From Taxillus chinensis (Eukaryota; Streptophyta; Magnoliopsida; Santalales; Loranthaceae), in NCBI GenBank assembly GCA_023512835.1, contig CM042085.1, positions 3,319,989-3,383,988 of the forward strand: a stretch of DNA of 64,000 nt, read 5' to 3'. The position numbers were made by a program, and so were the translations under genes. This document shows, one piece after another, positions 50,701 through 62,465 of this stretch. The notes beneath the pieces are model-generated. The model was not told the DNA's origin, made no database searches, and worked only from the letters and a program-made list of their open reading frames with translations. The stretch's first letter is position 1, and each line of letters begins with the position of its first letter.

Positions 50701-52976
50701 TGGCTTGGCTTGAATATATATATATATATCAATAAAACATGCAGCAAAATTTAGGAGGGTGTGAGCAAAAATGACAGGTGAAATGCACTGAGAAGTGTTA
50801 ACATTAAAATGGCATTGGATTTGGTGGCTAAGCGATGTTAAGGTGGTGTTTGATAATGAAACTTCGTGAAACAGAGAACTAATAATAAATTCCTAGCGAG
50901 GAATAATAGTAATTATTTAAGGACGTGCGCGCACACAATTAAGGAAAAAAAAATCATTTGCATGCATGTCCATTAAAATTTGATGATGTCAACTCATCAT
51001 CATTTGGATAATTGATTTCTTATTTTTCTAAGCACATAAAATGTTATCAATTTTATAACGTATATATACTATATCACCATGTTGTGTGCTGATTTGGTAT
51101 GCTTCATTAATTAACGTATTTTCACCTTTCCTGTTTAAAAATGGTAGCTAGGTAAATAATTTGTCACACTTTTCCTATCACTGAATAAAGTTTACTTAAC
51201 TAAAAAAACTAATTAAGCTATATGTGTAATTTTTTTCAAAAAATAAAATATTATACTCAAAGCATATATATGGACAGGCACAAGTCTTGTCAGTTTTGTA
51301 ACAGCTCCATGATCCAAATAAAATAGTATGGTAAAAATACAAATCTAATATGGCATTTATTGCTTGAATCAATTAAAAACATGAATAGGTAGACATACTC
51401 GTGTGAGGTTGCCTCTGTATGTATATTCCTTCTGTAGACCCTATATTAAATGCTCTAACGGGCCTTATCTTGTGATCTATTTAAGAGCAGGTTATTTCGA
51501 GTCTACCAAACTGGCATTGGTATATTCCCTGTAGCAATTATAAACTCTAATTTACAATGTTGCTAGTAATTAGGGACATTAATTAAGGAACACCTGATGA
51601 GCTTGGTGAGTTAAATGTTATAATTTTTAAACCATTGAAAATTTGATCATAGTTTATATGTTATAAACCCTTAGAAAACTTTAATTTACACCTATTAACC
51701 GGTTGGAACAAATAAAAGACCAAAATTTTAGGCCATAATTTTTCACTAAATTCATAAGTGTGACTGTCCTTAACTCTAGACTTTTAAATCCTTATATATT
51801 GCATTAAACAGTTGGAAGCTTGTAGTCAATTAATTTTGCTAATTCTTAGAGAAAAATATATGCAACAAGGCTGTGGATCTCATATATATGGGCAAGGCCT
51901 ACGTGCTTATTACCCAAAAAAGAGTTACAAATTCCGTGACTCAATTTTTTACCTTACGCTTTTGAATTTTTGTTATGTTCACGTCTATATATAGCATGTG
52001 CGTCGCACATGCATATACATTAAATAACGCACATGCAGAATTAATTTTGTTAATTTTTTTTAAATGCTTAGAATATTTTATTCTGAAAAAATATACGCTT
52101 GAGGGGTTTGAAAAGTTTTTTTTTTTAAAAATAAACATCCGTGTGTTATGACTTCAAGTTTCCAAAAGCTGTGTTATCACTTTTGAACTCTGTATTGACA
52201 CTATTTATTTCGGGAAAACGTAGTAGGTATTGCATGATGATTGCCCCAACATAATTTTAGAAGCATATTAAAACAAGTGTTTATCGCACATATATTTGTT
52301 ATAAATGTTTATAAGAAAAATCTAAACAAATTTATTTAATATTTTAATATTAAAATCATTTCTTGCTAGGCCATCCGACTAAAATAACTGGACAACTTTC
52401 ATTTAGAAAACAAAAACTGGAACGTTGCTACTTAATAATAGCTGGCTAGTGGGTTTATAATATATATATATATATATGGTCCCTCAAATATTTAATACGT
52501 CCAATGTAGTCTGTCTTTGTGTTTAAAGGATATGTGGACCAGGTTGGTTGCTCACATTCTAAATTTCTATTTTTAATCCAATCCTGATAATATCAGTAAA
52601 TTAATTAATCTTTGTGAAGAAAACATGAATAAAGTCGAAACAATCTACTTTGGGGACCAAGTTGAAACGAAGTAAGGAGACATTATCATTGCACATCCAA
52701 GTTTATGTTAGCATTATTAAATACACAGAAAATGAATACTAATTCATTGGGAACATGAATATGATCACGCCGATTCAAAATAGAAGCGGTAAAAGTTATT
52801 TTAACTACTGGGTAAAAGTAAAAGAATAAAGCAAACGAATAAAAAACGACACGCATACACAGCCACGCCTCATTTCAACTTTGTACTGACAAAGCATTTC
52901 TTGCATCAGAGTAGAGCAGGCAGACTAGTTCCTGCAAAAGTAAGAGTAATTTGACAAAGCAAGTAGAAGGATCAGG
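47736..52976. other. Long AT-rich spacer of about 5 kb
   Basis: The first few hundred bases are probably the 3' UTR of the CHORD-like gene, with a TA run at 47895-47912. A short open frame at 48281-48505 and a GC-richer patch at 49330-49560 have no recognisable domain. The rest has AC/TA microsatellites (50170-50190) and AT-rich debris. No RNA gene seen. Confidence 0.35.
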
Positions 52977-53042
52977 ATGGGCAATTCGGTAAATTCACTG
53001 CCACTACCGAAGGCTAGCAACATCAACAACAACTGTGCCTGA
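52977..53042 (+). other. Possible 21-codon upstream ORF of the WEB gene
   Basis: ATG GGC AAT TCG... to TGA encodes 21 residues about 290 bp before the WEB start codon. It counts as a uORF only if the transcript starts upstream of it, which the sequence does not show. Confidence 0.25.
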
Positions 53043-53236
53043 GGCCACTCCATGGACAAACAACACCGACCCAATTGATCTCTGCAATTTTACTTTCTCT
53101 GTTCTTCTCTGCCTCTGGTTCCTCCTTCTGCTTTTTGAAAGCCAAGAAAATAGAAACCATAACTGAGAAAATTCCACAGTTTCAATTCCACTGCAATGTC
53201 AGCTCCTTAGCAGTGTCTTCAGCAATTTTACTCAAA

Positions 53237-53240
<4 letters not shown>

Positions 53241-53285
<45 letters not shown>
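53241..53285. repeat. (CT)n microsatellite in the WEB 5' leader
   Basis: About 22 CT units ending roughly 45 bp before the ATG. CT-rich leaders are common in plant genes. Confidence 0.95.
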
Positions 53286-53289
<4 letters not shown>

Positions 53290-53328
53290 CTGCAGCTGCA
53301 ATCTAGGCTTGTCATCATTACTCCAACC

Positions 53329-56300
53329 ATGTCTGCTAAATCCAAGTAAGTACTTCTATATCGTTTTGTCTTGATCTGATCCGAGGTTTTTCTGGGTCTT
53401 CTTGTGCACTTGTTCTATTTGCTTTTGCACTTAATTTCTGTTTTTTTTTTTGGTTGGATCTGATTTATCTCTCTCACGCACACATATACAGGTATTTATT
53501 AGTTTTGGATGCCTCTTACAGTTGAAATTTAATGCCATTTTTGTTTGTATACGCCGATCTCAATTCTGATGACTTTAAGTAACTGGATCCGTCTTAGATT
53601 GTCATCCGCCTCTCTGGAACATACAGTTAATGACTCTTTGTTAACTTATCTGTACCGCCCAAATTGCCACGTTTTGGTCTCAGATGGAACTGTCCTCCTT
53701 ATATGTGTTCTTCTCTTCTTTCTTTTTTCTTGCACTTTTCTTGCCTATGTTATTAAGTGGGTTTAGTTAATGCTTCATTGCTGGTTGCAGATCTGGCTTA
53801 TCCGAAAAACCCACCACCACCAAAGCATCACCAGCCACTCCCAAAGTGAGTAAACTAACCAGGAGTACCACCAAACTCGAATCCGATCCACCCTCTCCGT
53901 TGCAGAACTCGAGGCCCTCAGTCGATCGGTCCCCGAAATCTATTAATTCAAAACCGGGTATAGATCGCCGGTCGCCGAAGGTCGCCACTCCACCTGAGGT
54001 ATCATTTTGAAAATGGTCTCATCAAGGTTGGCAGTCACAGTTGTTATGACTCGCTATTTCATTTCCTTGTTACGGAAATACTGTATTTTCAAACTGTTCT
54101 GGGTAACAAGTAGGCCACCTAATGTGCCCACCCAACTTTCATTATATGACAAAAAGGTAAAACTTGAAATCATGTGCGAAGATGGAAGCTAGTTTTTCCC
54201 ACTACTACTAGTAGTAGCAGCAGCAGCAGCATACCGGTTCCTTAGCAGATTTACTTAGGCTTGCAAATAACGCCTGATTTATTATTTATTTTTCAAAACT
54301 GAATCGTGTTTTTCCATGTGAAATTCCCAGAAACAGCAAACACGGTTTTCCAAGGGATCAGAGCTACAAAATCAACTGAATGTGGCTCAGGAAGATCTGA
54401 AGAGAGCAAAGGAGCAGTTAGTTTTGGCTGAGAGTGAGAAGGTCCATGCGGTCAATGAACTGAAGGAAGCACAGAAATTAGCTGACGAGGCTAATGAGAA
54501 ACTGCGGGAGTCTCTGGTGGCTCAAAAGCAAGCCAAGGATGATTTGGAGATTGAGAAGTTCCGTGCTGTTGAGATGGAGCAGGCGGGAATTGAGTTGGCC
54601 CAGAAGAAGGAAGAATGGCAGAAGGAGGTTGAAGCCGTGAGGAACCAGCACGCATTGGATGTGGCTTCCCTTCTCTCAAAAAGTCAGGAACTCCAGAAGG
54701 TGAAGCAAGAGCTAGCCATGACTTCTGATGCGAAAAACCGAGCGTTGGAACATGCTGATGATGCCACTAAGATTGCTGAGATTCAAGCTGAAAAGGTGGA
54801 GATCCTGTCAACTGAGTTAGTGCGCATGAAGGCCTCGCTTGATTCCACGCTTGAAATGGAGGCTGGTGCAAGCAGTGAGAAGGTCTTAAAGTTGAGTTCA
54901 GAGATAGATTCCCTTAAACGAGAGCTCAAGAATGCCCAATGTTACAAAGAGAAGTTGGTGGAAAGCGAGAAAAAGGTGTCAATGCTGAGTTCAACTATAG
55001 ATTCTCTCAAACAAGAGCTTGAGGACGCCCAGAGTTACAGAGAGAAGTTGGTGGAAAGAGAGGAGAAGGTCTCAATGCTGAGCTCGGAGGTAGATTCTCT
55101 TGATCAGGAGCTCAAGAATGCGCTAGTGTACAAAGAGAAGTTGGTTGAAAGAGAGGCTTCTATTGAACAGCTTGATGTCGAGCTAGCATCTGCAAGAAAG
55201 GAAGAATCTCACACCCGTCGTGTTGCTGATGAATTGAGACAGAGAGTTGAGGAATTAGAGAAGCGTGTTGAGGAAGCAAATCAGTTGGAAAGATCTGCTT
55301 CTGAGTCTCTAAATTCTATAAAGAAGCAACTACAGGGTAGTAATGATTCACTGAATGTTGCAGAAGCTGAAATTGCTTCACTGAGAGAGAAAGTGGGATT
55401 GTTAGAGCTGTCCCTGGGACAGCATAAAGGGGACATTGAGGAATCAGAACATCGTCTCGCCACTGCCAAAGCAGAAGCTTCTGAAATGGCGAACATGGCT
55501 GAATCTCTGAAGTCTGAGCTAGAAATGGCGGAAGGAGAGAAAATCCGAGCCTTAAACAATGAAATGCTCGCAGCAACCAGCGTTAAGAGCTTATTAGAAG
55601 AAAAAAACAAACTCATTGATGAACTTCAAAATTCAAGATCTGAGGAAGAGAAGAGCAAAAAAGCCTTGGAAGACCTAGCTTTGGCTTTGCACGAAGTCTC
55701 TTTAGAAGCAAGAGAAGCTAAAGAGAAGTTGATATCTAATCAATTTACTGGTCAAAATTATGAGGTCCAAATAGATAGCATGAAATTGGTTTTGAATGCA
55801 ACAAATAAGAACTATGAAGCAAAGCTTGGTGATGCTAAACAAGAGATTGATCTTCTGAAAACCACCATTGAACAGACCAAACGTGAATTTATGGACTCCA
55901 AGGTTGAGTGGGAGCAAAAGGAGCTCAAGTTACTGGATAGTATAAAGAAGTCGGATGAAGAGAAGTCTTCTGCAGGTGAAGAAGTCTATGAGTTAGAAAA
56001 TCTGCTCAAAGAAGCTCGGGCAGAAATTTTTGCAGCCAAGGAGGAAAACGCTCAGCTGAGGGATGACCTGAAGGAGACCAAGTCTGAGATGGGTCATCTG
56101 AAGGAAGTAGCGGGGGAGGCAAAGGCTGAGGGCATGCAACTGAAGGAAACTTTGTTGGATAAAGAGAATGAGCTGCAGGCAATGATTCGAGAAAATAAAG
56201 GGCTCCAAACTAGGGAAGCTGCTTCTCTTGAGAAAGTTGAGGAGTTGTTAAAACTGCTGGAGGAAGCCGCGGCCAAAAAGCAAAGTGAGGAAAATGGTGA

Positions 56301-56805
56301 GCTGACCTACAGTGAAAAAGACTCTGACATGCTTCCCAAGGTGTCGGAGTTTCATCAAATGGAGCTTTCATCTCAGGAGCTCACTAAAGTTCCGCAAGAA
56401 GTAGATAATCTTGCGAGGGAGGAGCCAGTTGAAAATGTTTATACTATGAATGCTACCAAAGAGAATGGAAAACCTGAAGAAGAAAAAGATAATGGCAAGA
56501 AAAAAGATAACTTGGTAGAAGCTGATTTTAAATTGTGGGAAAGCTGTAGGATTAAAGTAGAGAAAGATTTCTCACCTGAAGGAGAAGAAGCAGAGAAGGA
56601 ATCCTTGGAAGGGGAACTGGACTCAATGGTGGGTGGAGGAGAGAGCTTTGATCAAGTTAATGGGTTTTCTTCATTGGAAAACATCGACAATGGTGGAAGT
56701 CAACCATCAAGGCAGGAGGAACAGCAGAAGAAGAAAAAGCCTTTGCTCAAAAAGTTTGGGAGCTTGCTCAAGAAGAGAGGCGCTAGCAACCAGAACCAGA
56801 AGTAG
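53329..56805 (+). CDS. WEB-family long coiled-coil protein (At3g02930/At5g16730 type)
   Basis: Three exons (53329-53345, 53791-53998, 54331-56805) give 899 aa in frame. Residues 1-75 are Ser/Thr/Pro/Lys-rich and disordered (MSAKSKSGLSEKP). From about residue 85 to 720 the chain is almost continuous heptad coiled coil (E/K/L-rich). The C-terminus is acidic, then strongly basic: KKKKPLLKKFGSLLKKRG. The order and phrases (DLEIEKFRAVE, AEKVEILSTEL, LERSASESLNS, SKKALEDLALALHEVS) match the Arabidopsis WEB-family proteins At3g02930/At5g16730. WEB1/PMI2 relatives govern chloroplast photorelocation, but this subfamily is little studied and its 'chloroplastic' label is predicted. Residues 256-348 hold three tandem 31-residue repeats. 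Exon 1 is only 17 coding bases; its ATG is supported by the MSAK start and the clean AA|GTAAGT donor. Confidence 0.9.
54871..55149 (+). repeat. Three tandem 93-bp units inside the WEB coding exon
   Basis: The units 54871-54963, 54964-55056 and 55057-55149 each encode 31 residues of the form KVxxLSSxxDSLxxEL then AxxYxEKLVE. The unit length keeps the frame but is not a multiple of seven residues, so each junction shifts the heptad register. Confidence 0.9.
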
Positions 56806-58479
56806 TGGATGAAGGATTGTACACCTGTTCATGGCTCATTTTGTGGACAACTAGCAGGCAGCTATATTGAGTTTACTGCATTGCACCTGAATGTGTTTGC
56901 TGTTTTGGTTATTTGCTTCTAATTCTTTGGTTCCTTTTGAATGTGATTTCCTCAAGTTGGGATCTTGTATGTGATGGACAATTTTTTTTCCTCCTTTTCA
57001 TCTTATATTTCATGGAAAAGGAGTGCAACTTGTGATTATATGTGAAGGTGGTTTCTCTTATTCTAAATGGATAATTCATTGAATTTTTATTACATTTTTA
57101 ACGCTAACATAGCACCTGCTCTTTCTTTGTATTGTTTTTTTTTTACTACTAAATTATGGCAATGCTGCCTTGAATAAAAATGGAATTTCATTGAGAGTAA
57201 AATCAAATTGGATTTTATTGCCTGTTAGGTAATGTTCTATGGCGTCGTTCCTAATGTTAGTTTAGTGATCACCCTACTTTTTCTGGAATCTTGATTAATG
57301 CCCAACACGCATGTGTCTCATACAAGCAGCAATGTGGGACAAGCGAAAATTTATCCTCGTTGCCCTTCTATTTTACACAAAATTTTAAAAAACGATTGGC
57401 CATCCCAGCTTACTCCTTAAATGATGCTGCACCAAAAGTGAATGAAAATTGTTTGAGTGCAGTTACAATAAAAGTTTAGATAATACGTTGGGAATTTCCC
57501 TCAAAGGAATCCTGGCCAAAAAACAACAATCACCCACAAATAATGAAAATAATTTGTAGCGAAATTAAAATAGAAAGAAAGCATTAACACCGAAAATTCA
57601 AATCAAGAAAAAACCACGGGATATTAACCTAAAACAATTAATCCATTATAGAATGTAGTGAGAATAACTTACAAATCAAAATTTGGTCTTTTCTCCTCTA
57701 ATCTACAACTTCAATGCTCTCTTTCTTGACTGCTACTACACTTAACCAGTCTCTCTCATCTCTTTATCTTCTCCTTTTCTCTATGTGACACACAGCTTGT
57801 GTTTTCTGCTTTTGTTTTGCCTCACACATGCACATCTTACACAACTACATGAGAGATATATGGGATTAGGGTTACATAAAAGGAAAATACAAAAGTATCT
57901 TTGCGAGTCTGGCCCAAGTTTTCTTCTTTTGTTGCATCTTATAACCCACATTGGAGCAGCTCACTTGGGTTAGGCTTGCCCAACAATCTCCCCCACACAA
58001 CTTAAGTGAGGTGCTTCATCAAGCCTGCAAAACTAAAATTTGTTCTTCATTCACTAAAGACTTGGTTACCAAATTCTTGGTAAGTATCTGTCTTGTTTTT
58101 AGTCAACCCAAAACAATGTTGTGTGCTTCACTACTTGGCATTCTTCAATGCATTTCTTCTGGTAAGATTTTGTTTGGCATAAAATTAAGTTATATTGTCT
58201 TCAACATTGGTTTTTTAATCAAATATTACCCAAAAGGCTCCCGATTAAACTAGATACTCTGTTTGACTTTGTCACTTCAGAAAGTTGAAAATTTTATAAC
58301 CGCCCGACAATATTTCAAGGAATGAATTTTTTTAAATTCGTACCCAACGGAATAAACAGTGTATAAAATGTCAATTTTTCAAGGAATAAGAAACTACAAA
58401 ATTACCAATGTTGGTTTTTAAAATATTGCTTTATTTTTATAAATTCTTTCTTTCTTTCTTTCTTTTCTTTATATATATA

Positions 58480-58531
<52 letters not shown>

Positions 58532-60505
58532 CATTTGACCCCACACCTATCCAATTGGTGCCGGGAGGTCTATGCGTCACAGACAAGCCAGCCCGGGATG
58601 GCGCATGTTTGTGTATATCTTGCAAAACTTGGAAAACATGCATTGAAAACAGACGTGCAACATGACAAACACGACCAAAGTGTCATTAATTTTAACACTA
58701 GATCAATTTATGATATTATGATGTACGCACCGCCACAGAAAAATAGAAATTCAAGAAAAATCACATCCTTAGACATCCCATGCTACCAGTTTTTTTCTAA
58801 GCTAAAGTTTATTTAGCTTCTCAAATATCTTTAGAAACTTACTCCAATAGAATTCATATATTTTTTTACTAAATTATTTATTTTCCAAATTTCCCAAGAT
58901 CCCTAATTCCTCTCCCATCCTCTCTCTCGAGCTACTCTCGCTCATCAACAGCTGGCCCGCAGCCGTTTCTCTCTCGGACCCCATTATCCGCACATGAGGG
59001 CGCCGCCCGACCCTCTGGAGGGGGGGGGGGCCGGCCCCGGGGAGATGGAGAGGGTGGGCGTGGTGGGCGTCGGCGGGGGGGACGGGGGACGGGCCGTGAT
59101 TCACGGGACCTCTCCCCCTCGGTTGATGGGAGCGAGCGGAGGCTCCTACCCCCAATCCCCACCCCCAACCCCCCCTCCCCCGAACCACTAGACACACGAG
59201 GCGCCACCGCCACAGCACCGGCACATGATGAAGTTTCCGCGGGGATCGGTGAGGGGGAGGATGGGGGTAAAGAGACAAGAAAAGAAATTTAAGGATTTTT
59301 GGTCTTTTCATGTGGGCTGAATGTGTTATTTTACCTTAAGGTTACAATCAAAAAAGACTTTTGCTAAATTTATTGCTAAAACATAACATTAACTGTTTAG
59401 TCATCTGAATAGATTGCGAATGACAGAAACTTTAAGATGGTATTTTTGGGCTGAAACTAGACAGGGACAATCAAAAAAGACTTGGAAAAACATAACATTA
59501 ACTGTTTATCATCTGAATAGATTCGAGTGCAATTTTCCTTCCTGATCCAGTATGCTTTTACATTGCTTGGAAGAACAGGGGTTTTGGGTTTTCCAATAGA
59601 AGCTAGGTGCCACCTAAAGGAAGGATTAAGATGGTACTAGAAGACAGAAAGCCTAGCATCAATATGTTTTCTGTTGAATTCATGCCTATAGTTCAGAAAT
59701 CAATGCATCAATTTCAAATATTAGCCCCCAAGAAACCAATTTGAGAACATAGAAACCCATACAGCCAATTCATGCCATGCCACGTTGGTACCGATCCAAC
59801 TAACACAAGCAACTTGCCATACCCTACTTAATCCCGATGAAATCAGAACATGGCAACCAAATCTACTTCAAGAGCGTTCCAACAAAAATGTTGTACATAT
59901 ACTTTTAAGATCTCAACTTGTATTAGAAATTAATACAAGCGGTGTGTTAAAATTCCAAGAAGGTTTTCATCCGACAAAAATTTACATGCAATAAAATATC
60001 TACCAGTGGAAATCCATATGAAATTCCATTAATTTCAGCTCTCCATCAGCCGAAATAAATCAACAGAGTTTTCATCATAATTTAATAGGCTCGTAATTGC
60101 ATTAAAAAAAGCCCCACCAATGTCAATGTCATTCAACAGCGCCGCCGGATTACTTTGAAAATCAGAAGATTAAAGTTTGAACTGCTTCAAGCTATCAGCA
60201 TTGGGTTGGAAAGTAGGAAATGGGATTGAAAATGCAAGACAATTTTGAAATCTGCCAATTTCAACAAACCCCTGCTGATAAATCTCATTTATCCATCTCG
60301 TCATAGAAAAACCACAATAAGTATCACAATTACACGACGTGTGCACGAGTAGAATTTATTAGTTAAACTCGGCATTAGCAAAGGGGAGGGGTAATACTAT
60401 TGCAACAACAACAGAGCATACCTTAATCTGCTGCATTGACAAACACATGAAAAATGATGCTTTTCTTGGTTCCTCCTTACCATGAAGCTCAAGTTGATTA
60501 GTGAG
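56806..60505. other. Intergenic spacer with TA microsatellite and GC island
   Basis: The first 250 bases are the likely WEB 3' UTR. Next is a TE-like stretch near 57950-58060 (caacaatctcccccacac), then a (TA)n run at 58471-58528. A GC-rich island at 58960-59240 has many G runs on both strands. Two near-identical short blocks (caatcaaaaaagactt; aacataacattaactgttta) recur at 59345-59400 and 59467-59508. No gene is supported. Confidence 0.4.
58471..58528. repeat. (TA)n microsatellite
   Basis: Nearly uninterrupted TA repeat following a TTTC repeat. Confidence 0.95.
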
Positions 60506-61573
60506 CTACCCAGTAATCATAGTTCCAGCACCTTCATCGGTGAGGATTTCATGCAGCAGTGAGTGATCGAGCCGCCCATCGATGATGCTGGCGGTTTTAA
60601 CACCTTGAGCAAGCGAACGAACACAACAATTCACTTTGGGAATCATTCCCCCAGCAATCTTCCCTTCCGACACCATCCTCTTAACGCCTTTTATGTTCAC
60701 CTCCTTCACCAAACTCCCAGGGTCATCCCGGTCCTCGAGAATCCCCGGCACATCAGTCAGCAGAATAAGCTTCTCGGCCCCTAACGCCGCGGCGAGCTCC
60801 CCCGCGACAGTGTCGGCATTGATGTTGAACGACTGACCGGCCTCGTCGGCGGCCACGGAGGCAATGACAGGGATGTGGCCGCTTTCGATGAGGGGGCGGA
60901 GGACAGCGGCGTCGACGCGGGCGACCTCGCCTACGAAGCCAAGCTGGGCGGAGTTAGGGTTGGGGCGGGCGGTGAGGAGGCGGCCGTCCATGCCGGAAAG
61001 GCCGACGGCGGTGGCGCCGGCCTTGTTGATGAGGGAGACGAGGGTCTTGTTGACGCGGCCGACGAGGACCATGGTGACGATCTCCATGGTGGAGGCGTCG
61101 GTCACGCGGAGGCCGTTGAGGAAGTTGGGCTTCAGGCCGAGGCGGCCGAGCCAGAGGTTGATTTCGGGACCGCCGCCGTGGACGAAGACGGGACGGAGGC
61201 CGACGCAAGCGAGGAGGACGAGGTCGTTGATGACGGAGGCCTGGAGGGCCTCCGACTTCATGGCGGCGCCGCCGTACTTGACTACGACGGTCTTGCCGCG
61301 GAACTTCTGGATGAAGGGGAGGGACTCGGAGAGGATGTCCACCCGGGACTGCCCGGAGGAGGTCCTCAAGGCGGCGGCGGCGGAGGAGGAGGAGGAATCC
61401 ACCGCGGCCGCCGATAGTGGCGGGGGAGAGGATGTGGAGAGAGCGGGGGCTTTGAGGGATGAGAGGCGGTGGGGAATTGGGTGATGGAAGGAGATGGGTT
61501 TGGGGGGAAAAGACGGGCGGGCTGGGGTTGGGGTTGGGGTTAGGGTTGGTGTTTTGGGTGCGGACGACATCAT
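60506..61573 (-). CDS. NAGK: Acetylglutamate kinase, chloroplastic (NAGK)
   Basis: Intronless, 355 aa from the first ATG of the frame (a second Met follows directly). Residues 1 to about 65 are Pro/Ser/Thr/Ala-rich without acids until Asp59, as in a plastid transit peptide. The kinase core has the phosphate loop [11 protein letters not shown] (96-106), the acetylglutamate site [47 protein letters not shown] and [11 protein letters not shown] phosphorylates N-acetylglutamate, the committed step to ornithine and arginine in plastids; it is feedback-inhibited by arginine and relieved by PII. The N-terminal helix before the core ([14 protein letters not shown]), which mediates hexamer formation and arginine control, is present. 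The gene is very GC-rich, with a TTGGGG/TTAGGG-like run encoding part of the transit peptide. Confidence 0.96.
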   Translation of the reverse strand: MMSSAPKTPTLTPTPTPARPSFPPKPISFHHPIPHRLSSLKAPALSTSSPPPLSAAAVDSSSSSAAAALRTSSGQSRVDILSESLPFIQKFRGKTVVVKYGGAAMKSEALQASVINDLVLLACVGLRPVFVHGGGPEINLWLGRLGLKPNFLNGLRVTDASTMEIVTMVLVGRVNKTLVSLINKAGATAVGLSGMDGRLLTARPNPNSAQLGFVGEVARVDAAVLRPLIESGHIPVIASVAADEAGQSFNINADTVAGELAAALGAEKLILLTDVPGILEDRDDPGSLVKEVNIKGVKRMVSEGKIAGGMIPKVNCCVRSLAQGVKTASIIDGRLDHSLLHEILTDEGAGTMITG

Positions 61574-62465
61574 GTTTTTTTGTTTTTTTTCTTCTTTGGT
61601 TGTTCTCGGATCGATCGATAGGCGGGGGCCGGCGGCAACGGAAACAAACACCGTGTAACAGAGGAATCAGAAGTGTGGGAATTAATTATTTCCGCTCTAT
61701 ACTTTTTAGTAGGCCTTTTAAAGAAAAAAAAAAATCGGATTCTCTGTAGTAGATAGTATTTCTATTGGTCAAAATTATATCATTTGGAGTTTTTTTTTAA
61801 AATACATAATTTTGAAGTGAAAAATAAAAAACGACATAGTTTTAGGCGCTGGCTATTATTTGGGCCTCATTCTAAATTAGGCTCATTTGCGTTTGGGTTC
61901 TTTGGATCTGAAAATCTCGTATCGATTTAATTACCCATGGGCCATGGCCATAAATAAATGCAATATGTTTTGATGATAATTATTTTGTTTTCCTATTAAT
62001 GGCAACGGGAATACGTAACGTGAATCCCCCCCATAAGATATCTTTTGATGATAATTTAAAATTAGTCATTTCAATATTTTTTTATATATAAAAACCAATG
62101 GTTAAGCAAAAGAAATTTCCAGAGAACAGTACAGTTCAGTTTTGATATAAACAGTGAAGCACTGCCAAATGGATCTACCAATAAAACATCGTCGATCGAT
62201 GACAAAAAAACCCTCTACTCCAGAAAAATAATGAATAATCAACGAAGGCTCATACGTAATTTGCCCTGGGTTTTAAAACGGCAGCATTTTTTATTTTATT
62301 TTTTGCATCGCTGGTACTCACCAGCCAGACTGGTGTTTGGATCCGAGAATTATACAAGTGGTCAGGATTTCATTGTACATTTGAAGAAAATGGAGGGGGC
62401 AACGAAAACAAAACTACATTCTGTAATTTTTGCGGATTCAAGGTCGAAGAGGCAGATGCAAACTC
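61574..62465. other. Spacer between NAGK and the PEPCK-like gene
   Basis: Promoter side of the NAGK gene and 3' side of the PEPCK-like gene (both on the minus strand). A T-rich leader precedes NAGK. No coding sequence recognised. Confidence 0.4.

Noticed and set aside
57950..58060. Sequence with caacaatctcccccacac resembling retrotransposon-associated text
   Set aside because: Only a short resemblance; no LTR, primer site or pol motifs found around it.
58874..59311. 145-codon minus-strand open frame in the GC island
   Set aside because: Pro/Arg/Gly composition follows the G/C runs; no domain or splice context supports a gene.
60864..61484. Long plus-strand open frames opposite NAGK
   Set aside because: They are antisense shadows caused by the high GC content of the NAGK exon.
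61574..61651. 26-residue N-terminal extension of NAGK
   Set aside because: It would need a GTG start; the first ATG at 61573 opens a normal transit peptide.
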